Position numbers and translations under genes: made by a program. A model generated the notes under the pieces. It searched no databases and was not told the origin of the DNA. It saw nothing but the letters and a program-made list of their open reading frames with translations. From positions 1,736,001-1,800,000 of the forward strand of contig NZ_CP049715.1 in the NCBI RefSeq assembly GCF_011082725.1: 64,000 nt of DNA. The letters are read 5' to 3'. The DNA is from Apibacter sp. B3706. GTDB lineage: Bacteria; Bacteroidota; Bacteroidia; Flavobacteriales; Weeksellaceae. Shown here in pieces: positions 17,871 to 26,774 of the stretch (positions are counted from its first letter, which is position 1; every line of letters starts with the position of its first letter).

Positions 17871-18036
17871 GCATTTTATATCTACCTTATTAATCAATCT
17901 CAATTATAGTAACACATATAAATATCCGAATACATTACTTCAATTATTAGATTATTAAAACATATAATAGCTTAAATATTGAATCATATTTCTATTACTA
18001 TTTATTTTTCTTACCCAATAAAGAATAAATTAATTA

Positions 18037-18044
18037 TATTTGCC
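18037..18044 (+). promoter_or_regulatory. -7 element (TATATTTG) upstream of the orphan ORF
   Basis: Perfect TAnnTTTG match 68 bases before the ATG at 18112, in the right orientation to drive it. No obvious -33 TTTG at the expected distance. In such AT-rich sequence a chance match is possible. Confidence 0.5.
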
Positions 18045-18111
18045 ACTTAAATTAGATAAAATATACGATTATTTATTATTAAACTAACTTATTATTGAAA
18101 AATATAATCTT

Positions 18112-18624
18112 ATGAATTTATTCGATAAAAAAAAAATGTTGATACCAATTTATAATGATTTCGCTATGTTTAAAGCTCCTTCTTTTTTTATTAATTATAG
18201 AATTTATCAGAATGTAAAAAAATTTATTATCCTAATTCCTTTTGAAATAAAAAAATTAAAAACTAATATTAGCAAATTATTATCTAAATGTTATTATACT
18301 TTCAAATATAATTTATTCAACTTTTCTAATTACTTGTTTTTTCCACAACCTTTCAAATTTAAAAAACAAACCTATCCATTGATTATTAAATTGTATAGTT
18401 TATACGTTTCTCAAATTATTAGTAATCAATTTATATATGCTATTTTAAGTATGAATATAATTCAATTGTATGATTATTTTGCTTTTTTTAACTACAAAAT
18501 ATTGAGCATCATACCATTATTTAAATTGCTAGATTTATTATCTAAAAACTTAAATAATAATATTTCAATATTTGGAAATAAAATAAAAAGAGATAATTTA
18601 GATTTACTTTTCGTACCATACTAA
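18112..18624 (+). CDS. Hypothetical basic protein in AT-rich region
   Basis: I do not recognise this 170-residue product. It is rich in Lys, Ile, Phe, Asn, Leu and Tyr, has very few acidic residues, and has hydrophobic stretches around residues 95-125 that could be weak membrane segments. There is no signal peptide. The local GC content is about 20 % in the lines I counted, where stop codons should occur about every 11 codons by chance, so a 170-codon open frame argues for a real or recently active gene. A consensus -7 element lies 68 bases upstream. It could also be a decayed fragment of a transferred gene. Confidence 0.45.
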   Translation: MNLFDKKKMLIPIYNDFAMFKAPSFFINYRIYQNVKKFIILIPFEIKKLKTNISKLLSKCYYTFKYNLFNFSNYLFFPQPFKFKKQTYPLIIKLYSLYVSQIISNQFIYAILSMNIIQLYDYFAFFNYKILSIIPLFKLLDLLSKNLNNNISIFGNKIKRDNLDLLFVPY

Positions 18625-18898
18625 AGAATAGACCTTACACATACCAATTTATACTAAAAAAAGATATCTTATCTTAAATTTTATTTTTTTTACAATTATA
18701 TAACTGTAAATCTAATCTTTATAGATTGATTTCAAAAGATCTATTTTATATTGTATTTATAAAAGGGGAAGATTTATTTAAATATAATATATATTATAAA
18801 TACCAATAATTTTATTTTTTTGTTAAAAGTATCTTCAAAATAACAAATATTTTGTCTAATTATAAGTGACTGTAAAATAAAGAAAACTACAAAATATT

Positions 18899-19687
18899 AT
18901 GAACAAAAAAAATTTAAAAAAAATAATAGAACAATGCATATACTATGAGGAATATGGAAAATTTACAGATTGTTTGACAATTTTACATCATTTAACTAAG
19001 CAATACCCTAAGGTTAGTTATTTTTATCATTTAGCCCAAGTATATTACAAAAACAAAAACCCGGATTTAACATTAAAATTTATAAATGAGGCAGTACTTA
19101 CACAACCTAAACATAAAAAATCTTGGTTTTTAATAAAAGGTGTCTTTTATGAAGATCAAGGAAAGCTTAATGAAGCCGAACAAATGTATTTAAAAGCGTT
19201 AGATATTGATTACGATCATTTTGACTCTAGAATTCAATTAATAAGCCTATATTTTTATAAATACAAAGATTATCAGGAAACAATTAAACAATGTGAGTTC
19301 GTATTCTCCTATAAAAAATTTGAATATACCAAAAAAAAAAAGTGCCGTACATCTTTTATGTGGTTGTATGCACTATGGGCTCCTTTGTACAAATCCTATA
19401 TTTATTCTCACCAATATAAGCAAGCCATTAAAATAATAAATCATAAAAAACAAACTATTAATTTTATGTCTGTTGAAATAAAAGAAGATTTTTTTCGTAG
19501 GGAGGATAAAATTTTATTTAAACTATATTATCTTTTAAACGATAAAAAAAAATTAGACGAAATAACTTATTTATGGAAACATTATTACAAAGTGAGCGAT
19601 AAGTACATTAAAGGAATGAAACTTGATGCTGATCAAAACTATATTACTCATATAAATCCAAAAAATTACGACATAGATATATTTTAG
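18899..19687 (+). CDS. TPR-repeat protein
   Basis: A 262-residue cytoplasmic protein with tetratricopeptide repeats between about residues 1 and 140; the clearest unit is GVFYEDQGKLNEAEQMYLKA, preceded by HLAQVYYKNKNPDLTLKFIN and followed by ISLYFYKYKDYQETIKQCE. The C-terminal half is lysine- and tyrosine-rich without a domain that I recognise. TPR units bind partner proteins; the partner is unknown. It is flanked by long AT-rich gaps on both sides and stands alone on its strand. No signal peptide is visible, so it is likely intracellular. Confidence 0.75.
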   Translation: MNKKNLKKIIEQCIYYEEYGKFTDCLTILHHLTKQYPKVSYFYHLAQVYYKNKNPDLTLKFINEAVLTQPKHKKSWFLIKGVFYEDQGKLNEAEQMYLKALDIDYDHFDSRIQLISLYFYKYKDYQETIKQCEFVFSYKKFEYTKKKKCRTSFMWLYALWAPLYKSYIYSHQYKQAIKIINHKKQTINFMSVEIKEDFFRREDKILFKLYYLLNDKKKLDEITYLWKHYYKVSDKYIKGMKLDADQNYITHINPKNYDIDIF

Positions 19688-20379
19688 GAATGTAATACAT
19701 TATTAGACGGATGCTTAAAATCTAAATTTAAATAGATACAAATACCATTTTGTTTTATAATTCATATTTATATAAGTAAAGTTAAAAATTCTTAACAAAG
19801 CTCGTAAGCTTTTGAGATTTAAAACTATTACTAATTAAGACGAAGTATAAAACAGGATTTGCATATTAATTATTTATTGTGAAATATCTTAAAGCTTATT
19901 ATAAAATGTAAGCGATTTTTGTTTAATAAATTTCATCATAAATCAACTGTAAAAAAAGATGTTAACTATGAACTTTAAAAGTATTAAATAGTATATATTC
20001 TAGAATAAGTGTATAGGTTAAAATTTTTATAAACTAATAATAAATTGTACTAAACAAATATAGACTTATTAAAAAATGAGATCGTAAAATTTCTTTGAAA
20101 TTCAGAAACTATGTTTTCACTATGTAAACTTATAAGTTGTTCGGAAACATACTATATAAACTTATTATTTTTAAAAATATACAAAATAAGCCTCAATGTT
20201 TTTTATTACAATTTAAAAACATTAATGGCTAAAAGATTTATCTTCTTACTACGGAATTCGATGAAATATGGGATAATTACTTAATAAGTATTTCATAGTT
20301 TCTTTCATAAAAAAAGTTGAATTAGTTTTTTAAAAAATTATTTCAATAAATGTAATATGAAATAAACTTTTGTTTAAGT
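19688..20379. other. Intergenic region, 692 bases, no gene seen
   Basis: The longest gene-free stretch of the window. I find no open frame of note, no RNA gene and no strong terminator; an 8-bp AT-rich stem (20338-20345 with 20358-20365) lies next to the helicase stop and may act as a weak terminator for it. It could be eroded coding sequence. Confidence 0.55.
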
Positions 20380-23300
20380 TCAAACATATATCACTTCCAC
20401 ATCATCTGAAGAAATATATACCAATAATTTACTTGCAACTTTTTTATTCATTCCCACTAAGGCTTTTTCATATAGCGAAATTTGTTTTTTATGACCGGTT
20501 AATTTTTCACCCGTTTTGAAATCAATAAGTGTTAATGAATCTTGCTTTTCTATGATTCGATCGGGGCGGTAAATTTTTCCTTCATATATTATTTCCCGTT
20601 CTTGATATACAGTTATCCCTTTTGAAAAATAATCTTTTAATTGAGGATTGGATATAACTTTTTGTATTATTTTTTCAATTTCTACTTCCTGACCGATTGG
20701 AATAAATCCCGTCAAAGTTAATTTTTTAATTACCAGTGGCAGATCTTCCGGAGTATTAATTTCTGCTAAAATAGCATGTATACTATTACCGTATTGAATG
20801 TCTTCGTTCTCCTCACTATAAAATTTATGAGCCTCGGAACTTACTTTTATTTTAGAATTCCATCTTTCAGAGGTCCATTGTATTTTTTCTTCTTGAACAA
20901 TATTTTTTGCGCTTTTTTCATTATTTTTCTTAAAATCGGGAGCAGGATAAAGTTCAACTATTCCTTCTGAAGATTTCCCTTGCTGAATTAAAAATTCACC
21001 CAACGAACTTAATTTATCTTTTCTTTCTTCCAATAAAAATAATTGTTGTGACGCCCGTGTGGTTGCAACATATTGTATACATAATTCATCTATCTTATTT
21101 TCAAATTCTCGGATAGTTACCACCTCTTTTATACTATCACCGGTATCATCTAAGCCTGATTTTGAAGATGTGTAAAACTTATCAAACCCATTATATAAGT
21201 CTTTATCAAGTGGAAACCAATATTCTTCCTTTCTAGAATTGCTATCGATCATAGGATAAATTACAATTGGAAATTCCAATCCTTTAGATTTATGTATAGT
21301 CATGATCTGGATGGCATTTCGATTATCGGGAAATCGTATGGATAATCCCGGGCTTTTTAATTCCCAATATTCTAAAAATTCTTGTAAACTTATAACTCCA
21401 TTTTTTTCCAGCTGAACTATCATATCCAATAAGGCAGAAATATATAAATCTTCTTTCTCTCCAAACCCTAAAGAATTAATAAATTCTTCTACATAATCAT
21501 AAAAGCTTAAATTATATATTTGTTGATAAGGCAAAGAAATATTCAATTTTTCTTTAAACCAATTAATAATATCGTCAAAATCCAAATCTTTTATTTTACA
21601 AATTTCTTCTGTAAAATCTTCAAATTCCGCTCTACCTATGGTAAAAAGAAGATGGAGCATTCTCACCAAATTTTCTTTGTCTTCAGGATTGGAAATCCAT
21701 TGTAAAGCATAAATAAGAGCCTGGATTTCAGGGGACGATACAACTAATAACGCTTCTTCTGTCAGAATCGGATATCCTTTTTCTGCAATTTTATCTACAA
21801 TGGAAACACTATGCTTTTTATTTCTTACTAAAATAGTTATATCTTTAAAATCAAAACCATTCTGTAAAGACTCTTCAATTATTTCAACAATTCTTTCTTC
21901 TAAAAGATTTTCTTCTTTTGGAGAGATAAATGATACCTGTACCCTTCCCCCTTTGGGTAAGTGGGAGATTTGCTGTGCATGGACTCCAAACAATGAAGAA
22001 TATTCGGGATTATTTACTAAATAAGAAGATACATATTGATAATAGGTATTATTAAAATCAACAATATTGGGCAAACTTCTGAAATTATTCTGCAAAGTTT
22101 TTACATGAATGCCTTTGTCTTCTGCATTAGCTATAAGATCGATTAATATTTCAGGATTTCCTGAACGAAATCTGTATATGGCTTGCTTGGGATCACCAAC
22201 CAAAGTAATTGAATTTCCATCTGAGACTTTTGCATTATCTAACAAAGGAATTATATTATTCCATTGAAGTTGTGAAGTATCTTGAAATTCATCTATAAAG
22301 TAGTGATTGTATCTCCCTCCTAATTTTTCATATATAAAGGCTACCGGTTCCTCTTTTAAATGAGTTCCTATAATAGGATTTACATCTGATAGAAATACTA
22401 CATCATTTTCTGTTTTTCGTCTGTGTAAAAATCGATTAATTTCAGATTGCAATTCAATCGTAATTAGATTTTTACGAACAGATTCATCTACTTTAATTCT
22501 AATGATCGCTTGTTTTATTTTATAAAATGCTTCAATAATTTGCGGTGCAATACCTTTTATATCTTCTTCATGACTCGATTTTGATTTTGCATATTTTTCT
22601 TCTTCACAAAAAGCTTTATAGTAAGAAGAAGATAAGTTTATACTAAGTATTTTGCTCGTGTCCTGCATTTTATAAAAAAATCCGGCCATACCTCTCGCTC
22701 CTTGATAAAAATCTCCTACTTCTAAACCGCTAGATTCAAATAACGCTATAATTTCATCGGCTGTTTTTTGTATTAAGGTATAATTTTCCTGTACTCGCCT
22801 ACTTATTAACTGATTCAATTTTTTAAAATCTTCAATCTCTTTAGAAGTCAAAGAATTAATCTGTTCCAGATTCTTTTCTTTTAAAAAATTTTGTGAGGAA
22901 GTCAATAGTTCCTTTCTAATATCTGTAGATGATTCGTTCTCGAATTTCCAAAATATATAATTTAAAATGACCTCAGCAAAAGGATTATCTGTTCCTAATT
23001 CATCTACTAATTCATCAATTGACTGTTTGAGATATTCCGAAGAATCCAGTTCCACCGCAAACGAATACGACAACCCCAATTCTTTGGTAAATGCCTTCAT
23101 CAATCGTAAATTAAACTTATCAATGGTACTGATGGAAAATAAAGAATAATGATGTAAGATATAGGATAAGGCCCTATACGATCGCTGATGTAAAAGAGAT
23201 ATATCTATATTCAGTTCTTGAGATATCTGCTGTAAAACTATATTCGATTGATAATTTTTTTCATCTGAAAAATCCTTTAACCATGAAAGTATGCGCGTTT

Positions 23301-23460
23301 TCATTTCATTAGCTGCTTTATTGGTAAAAGTTACTGCTACTATGGAACGCACAGACTCTACGGTATCATTTTGCAACAGGATACAAAGGAAATTTTTCAC
23401 CAAAGTAAATGTTTTCCCGGCACCTGCAGATGCATTGTATATCGTATAGCTTGAACTCAT
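20380..23460 (-). CDS. UvrD-type helicase with C-terminal nuclease (AddA-like)
   Basis: A 1026-residue superfamily 1A helicase with a fused nuclease, resembling AddA/RecB, the enzyme that processes double-strand breaks for recombination. Walker A is SAGAGKT (11-17), Walker B DEFQDTS lies near residue 390, GDPKQAIYRFR near 425, and MTIHKSKGLEFP near 720 (motif V). The C terminus carries a PD-(D/E)XK nuclease: RPDRIIEKQ and LIDFKTGEKL near residue 965. The partner AddB-like protein is not in this window. The ATG at 23460 lies 21 bases downstream of a -7 element found inside the cydAB terminator. Confidence 0.9.
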   Translation of the reverse strand: MSSSYTIYNASAGAGKTFTLVKNFLCILLQNDTVESVRSIVAVTFTNKAANEMKTRILSWLKDFSDEKNYQSNIVLQQISQELNIDISLLHQRSYRALSYILHHYSLFSISTIDKFNLRLMKAFTKELGLSYSFAVELDSSEYLKQSIDELVDELGTDNPFAEVILNYIFWKFENESSTDIRKELLTSSQNFLKEKNLEQINSLTSKEIEDFKKLNQLISRRVQENYTLIQKTADEIIALFESSGLEVGDFYQGARGMAGFFYKMQDTSKILSINLSSSYYKAFCEEEKYAKSKSSHEEDIKGIAPQIIEAFYKIKQAIIRIKVDESVRKNLITIELQSEINRFLHRRKTENDVVFLSDVNPIIGTHLKEEPVAFIYEKLGGRYNHYFIDEFQDTSQLQWNNIIPLLDNAKVSDGNSITLVGDPKQAIYRFRSGNPEILIDLIANAEDKGIHVKTLQNNFRSLPNIVDFNNTYYQYVSSYLVNNPEYSSLFGVHAQQISHLPKGGRVQVSFISPKEENLLEERIVEIIEESLQNGFDFKDITILVRNKKHSVSIVDKIAEKGYPILTEEALLVVSSPEIQALIYALQWISNPEDKENLVRMLHLLFTIGRAEFEDFTEEICKIKDLDFDDIINWFKEKLNISLPYQQIYNLSFYDYVEEFINSLGFGEKEDLYISALLDMIVQLEKNGVISLQEFLEYWELKSPGLSIRFPDNRNAIQIMTIHKSKGLEFPIVIYPMIDSNSRKEEYWFPLDKDLYNGFDKFYTSSKSGLDDTGDSIKEVVTIREFENKIDELCIQYVATTRASQQLFLLEERKDKLSSLGEFLIQQGKSSEGIVELYPAPDFKKNNEKSAKNIVQEEKIQWTSERWNSKIKVSSEAHKFYSEENEDIQYGNSIHAILAEINTPEDLPLVIKKLTLTGFIPIGQEVEIEKIIQKVISNPQLKDYFSKGITVYQEREIIYEGKIYRPDRIIEKQDSLTLIDFKTGEKLTGHKKQISLYEKALVGMNKKVASKLLVYISSDDVEVIYV

Positions 23461-23473
23461 TCAGATGAAAATT

Positions 23474-23506
23474 AAAAAAGGATTTAACAAAATTAGTTAA
23501 ATCCTT
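23474..23506 (-). terminator. Intrinsic terminator of the cydAB operon
   Basis: Perfect 11-bp stem AAGGATTTAAC (23478-23488) with GTTAAATCCTT (23496-23506) and a 7-base loop. Read on the minus strand it is followed by a run of T (23474-23479 are A on the plus strand). It lies 38 bases after the cydB stop. Confidence 0.85.
23488..23495 (-). promoter_or_regulatory. -7 element (TAATTTTG) for the AddA-like gene
   Basis: Perfect TAnnTTTG on the minus strand, occupying the loop of the cydAB terminator. Predicted transcription start is near 23482, giving a leader of about 20 bases to the helicase ATG. Confidence 0.65.
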
Positions 23507-23543
23507 AATAGTATGGAATTTTATAACTTAATAAAGCTTTTCT

Positions 23544-24548
23544 CTATCTTCTTTTTTGAAATGAATAAATTAAATGGAATACTCCCGGAAGTATAAAAAT
23601 ACTTCCTAACATTAGTGCCCATGCTAGCATAGCAATTGTTTTATGTATGTATTGGTCTTCAATCAAAGATAGACTACCCTGTTTTAATATAACTAAATTA
23701 GGATAATGCCGGTAGGTTACCGCAAACAATATGGTTAATACCTGAAATCCTGCTAATACTCTTATCCAAGAATATTTTTTTTCTTTCAATGCATATAGAG
23801 TTCCAAAAACAGAGACGGTTGCTAAAATTACCGCAATCCATCCGACTGTTTCTCCAAATATCCATTGAATTAAAGGAACATGTGAAAAATAAGCACATAC
23901 AAATACTAAACCTCCGGTAACCACCACTACAAATAAAAATATAGTAAGTTTTTTAGATAAATATTCACGATCATCAAAATTTTTAACTTGAGACAATGAA
24001 TAGGAAACTGCCAAATATCCACAAATACTGCAAGTGAAAACACCCAGCGCACATCCAAACGGAGTAAGCCAACTCCAAATATAAGCATTCATAAAATCGG
24101 TAGGTTCTACATCAATAGTTCCGGAAACCGTTGCTGCTGCAATTATACCTAAGAAAAAAGGCGTGATTACACTGGAATATCTAAATATTTTATTATAAAC
24201 AAATTGCCAATGATCTTTAACCGCATCGTAATTTCGAAAAGAAAAGGCAGTTCCCCTGGCAATTATACCTATAAGCATTAATAGTAAAGGTATATGTAAA
24301 TAGGTTGATAGTACCGAATAAATATCAGGAAATCCTACAAAAAGAATTACAATTACAATGATCAACCACATATGATTAGCTTCCCATACGGGTCCCATTT
24401 CTTCATACATGATTTTTTCAATTCTTTTTTCATTTTTGTGTTTACTGAATAATTCTAAAATTCCAACTCCAAAATCTGCACCTCCTAATAATAAATACAA
24501 AGCGATCGCTGTCCAGAGGAAAAAAATTACTACATATAAATAAAACAT
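23544..24548 (-). CDS. cydB: Cytochrome bd oxidase subunit II
   Basis: Second membrane subunit of the quinol-oxidising bd terminal oxidase, which reduces oxygen with high affinity and without proton pumping. The 334-residue protein has about nine helices and begins with the family's WTAIALYLLLGGADFGVGIL segment (17-36), followed by MGPVWEANHMWLI. It starts 3 bases after the cydA stop, so the two are translated together. No cydX-like small ORF or cydCD transporter is seen. A strong terminator follows. Confidence 0.96.
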   Translation of the reverse strand: MFYLYVVIFFLWTAIALYLLLGGADFGVGILELFSKHKNEKRIEKIMYEEMGPVWEANHMWLIIVIVILFVGFPDIYSVLSTYLHIPLLLMLIGIIARGTAFSFRNYDAVKDHWQFVYNKIFRYSSVITPFFLGIIAAATVSGTIDVEPTDFMNAYIWSWLTPFGCALGVFTCSICGYLAVSYSLSQVKNFDDREYLSKKLTIFLFVVVVTGGLVFVCAYFSHVPLIQWIFGETVGWIAVILATVSVFGTLYALKEKKYSWIRVLAGFQVLTILFAVTYRHYPNLVILKQGSLSLIEDQYIHKTIAMLAWALMLGSIFILPGVFHLIYSFQKRR

Positions 24549-24551
24549 ACT

Positions 24552-25889
24552 CTACTTCTTATTAGGTTTATAATTCTTATCCGTTGCGTCATATAATATA
24601 GGAACCATTTTCATTTGCCTATATAAAAGGAAAATTACAATGGCTGATAATGAAATAAAAATAGCTGTGAATAAATAGAATGAATATGCTATTCCGGGCA
24701 TAGGTGTTACAGCATCAGCAGTCCTCATTACTTTATAAATTATCCACGGTTGACGTCCAACTTCCGTTACGGTCCATCCAGCCTCCAGCGCTATATATCC
24801 CAAGGGGGTGGCTATTACAAATAATTTATAAATCCATTTTTTTGTAAGCCAATTTTTAGTTTTGAATCTTGCTAATAAATATATAACCGCCAATATCATT
24901 AATGCCACACCTAATATAATCATGATTTGAAAGGAATAATGCGTAATTGCAACGGGCGGTCTATCGTCTTTGGGAAAATCAGTGATTCCTTTAACCGGAT
25001 CTTTTACATTTCCATAAGCTAAAAAACTTAATAAACCGGGTATTTTTATAGCGTAATCAACTCTTTCTTCCTTTTCATTTACAATACCTCCTAAAATAAA
25101 TGAGGCCGGGGCTTCTGTATGGAAGTGTGCTTCCATGGCCGCCAACTTTTCCGGTTGTCTTCTACTTACATCTTTCGCAGAGATGTCTCCACTTAAAGGT
25201 TGAATCAAAGCTGCAATACATGCACAAGTGGCAGCAATTTTAAATGCTTTACTATGAAATTCGATATTCTTTTTCTTTAAAATCATGAATGCATGCATAC
25301 CGGCTACGGCAAATCCGGTAGCCACAAATGCGGCTATTATCATATGTAATGCCTGAGAAAACCAAGCATCATTAAACATTGCCTTTACAGGGTCTATGTT
25401 TATATAGTTTCCGTTAACATAGTCGAACCCTGCGGGACTATTCATCCAAGCATTAGCTGCTAAAACCAGTATACCTGATGACAATCCGCTAATTCCAACT
25501 AATAATCCTGTTAACCAGTGAAACCAAGGGTTGAATTTATTCCAACCGTAAAGAAAGAATCCTATAGCTATAGCTTCTACGAAAAAGGCAGTACCTTCTA
25601 AAGAAAAAGGCATTCCAAAAATTGGACCTGCATGTTTCATGAATTCAGGCCATAATAATCCTAATTCAAATGAAAGCATAGTACCTGAAACCGCTCCGGT
25701 TGCAAATAATATTGCGATTCCTTTACTCCATGCTTTTGTTAGACCTTTGTATACTTCATCTCCGGTCTTTAAATATTTATAATGTGAAATTGCCATAAAG
25801 AAAGGCATAACCATACCTATACATGAAAATATGATATGGAATCCTAATGAAACTGCCATCTGCGATCGAGCAGCAATAAAATCATTCAT
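24552..25889 (-). CDS. cydA: Cytochrome bd oxidase subunit I
   Basis: Haem-bearing subunit of the bd quinol oxidase in the inner membrane. By comparison with the E. coli protein, the haem ligands and proton-path residues are present: H18 (b595), E98 and E105, H182 (b558). The quinol-binding residues K248 and E253 sit in RRQPEKLAAMEAHF. The signature GRQPWIIYKVMRT lies near residue 370. At 445 residues the Q-loop is of the short type. Together with cydB it suggests life at low oxygen. A -7 element sits 23 bases upstream of the start. Confidence 0.97.
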   Translation of the reverse strand: MNDFIAARSQMAVSLGFHIIFSCIGMVMPFFMAISHYKYLKTGDEVYKGLTKAWSKGIAILFATGAVSGTMLSFELGLLWPEFMKHAGPIFGMPFSLEGTAFFVEAIAIGFFLYGWNKFNPWFHWLTGLLVGISGLSSGILVLAANAWMNSPAGFDYVNGNYINIDPVKAMFNDAWFSQALHMIIAAFVATGFAVAGMHAFMILKKKNIEFHSKAFKIAATCACIAALIQPLSGDISAKDVSRRQPEKLAAMEAHFHTEAPASFILGGIVNEKEERVDYAIKIPGLLSFLAYGNVKDPVKGITDFPKDDRPPVAITHYSFQIMIILGVALMILAVIYLLARFKTKNWLTKKWIYKLFVIATPLGYIALEAGWTVTEVGRQPWIIYKVMRTADAVTPMPGIAYSFYLFTAIFISLSAIVIFLLYRQMKMVPILYDATDKNYKPNKK

Positions 25890-26472
25890 TGAAAAAACAA
25901 ATTAAAGGGTGCAAATTTATAATAATTCTTAACTTTTAAAATCATTTAATAAAAAGTTTTACTATAAGTCATGATTTATTTTATCATTATATAACAATAA
26001 TTTAATTAAGATATTTATATAATTATATTTTTTTAGCATAATTATCATAGTTGCTTTCACTTATTATAAAAAACAACTCATATTCATTATTGTTAAACAA
26101 ATCATTATTTTTTATTAAAAAATTATGCCGAAAATTTAGAATTACTAATTAAAATCTTATTTTTTGAGGTCAAACTTCAAAAAAAAGAATTTTCAACATC
26201 AATATTTATTTGTAATTTGATTTTAATTATTGAGGTTCAATTAATTTAAAATTTACTTTAAGTAGGCATGGTTATAATTCATTAAAATAAATGGGCTTAG
26301 CGCTAAAAAGAAGGAGGATTTTACTTATTATTTAATTTTTTATTTACAATGAGCTAAAATTAAGAGCTATTTAAAGAATTAAAACCATTCAGTTATGAAA
26401 CTTTATTTTGAATATTAAAGTTTCCAATTATATATGTTACTAACATTATTATTTTTCGAATGTCAAAATAAT
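25890..26472. other. Intergenic region, 583 bases
   Basis: Contains the cydAB promoter at its left end and a 9-bp hairpin (26397-26405 with 26416-26424) near the stop of the YHS gene, without a clear T-run. A 10-bp palindrome TTAGCGCTAA (26297-26306) is followed by a perfect AAGGAGG (26311-26317), but no start codon lies within range. No gene was found. Confidence 0.55.
25912..25919 (-). promoter_or_regulatory. -7 element (TAAATTTG) for cydAB
   Basis: Perfect TAnnTTTG on the minus strand, predicting transcription from about 25906 with a leader of 15-20 bases. No FNR-like site was recognised near it. Confidence 0.7.
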
Positions 26473-26748
26473 TTACTCATTTTTAGATAAATATTTTCCC
26501 GGATTTTTTTTGAATTCTTCCTTACAATGTGAACTGCAAAAACCATATAATTTACCTTGATAATTTAAGGTATCTTTTAAATTTTCATGGGTAGACATAC
26601 TACATACAGGATCTACTTCATTCACAACTTTTACATTGGAGAGTATTTCTTCTTTGCTAGTATCCTTATTATTATTCTTAAATTCACAAGAAGTCATCCA
26701 CATCATTACAATTATATTGAGTGCGATAAATTTTATATTTTTTTTCAT
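26473..26748 (-). CDS. YHS-domain lipoprotein
   Basis: A 91-residue predicted lipoprotein: the signal ends in the lipobox MTSC with C21 lipidated. The mature part is a YHS/TRASH-like metal-binding module, with DPVCSM (46-51), then GFCSSHCKEEFKKNPGKY (69-86). Cysteines C49, C71 and C75 are the likely ligands. YHS modules commonly appear in copper-handling proteins, so binding of copper or a similar metal at the cell surface is a reasonable inference. It follows rsmA by 26 bases on the same strand, probably only by transcriptional read-through. Confidence 0.83.
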   Translation of the reverse strand: MKKNIKFIALNIIVMMWMTSCEFKNNNKDTSKEEILSNVKVVNEVDPVCSMSTHENLKDTLNYQGKLYGFCSSHCKEEFKKNPGKYLSKNE

Positions 26749-26774
26749 TAGTTAGGAATTTTAAATGTGATGTT

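Larger units (their letters stand above)
17703..18111. other. Intergenic region, 409 bases, very AT-rich
   Basis: Contains a hairpin terminator (17846-17870) and a consensus -7 element (18037-18044). The 143 bases between the lipoprotein stop and the hairpin have no open frame and could be a long 3' UTR or a small RNA. Nothing else is recognised. Confidence 0.6.

Noticed and set aside
19688-20379. Possible RNA gene or repeat array in the longest gap
   Set aside because: I looked for tRNA-like arms, repeated units and strong hairpins and saw none.
26397-26424. Terminator for the YHS lipoprotein
   Set aside because: The 9-bp hairpin is perfect but no T-run follows on the minus strand, so I list it only as part of the gap.
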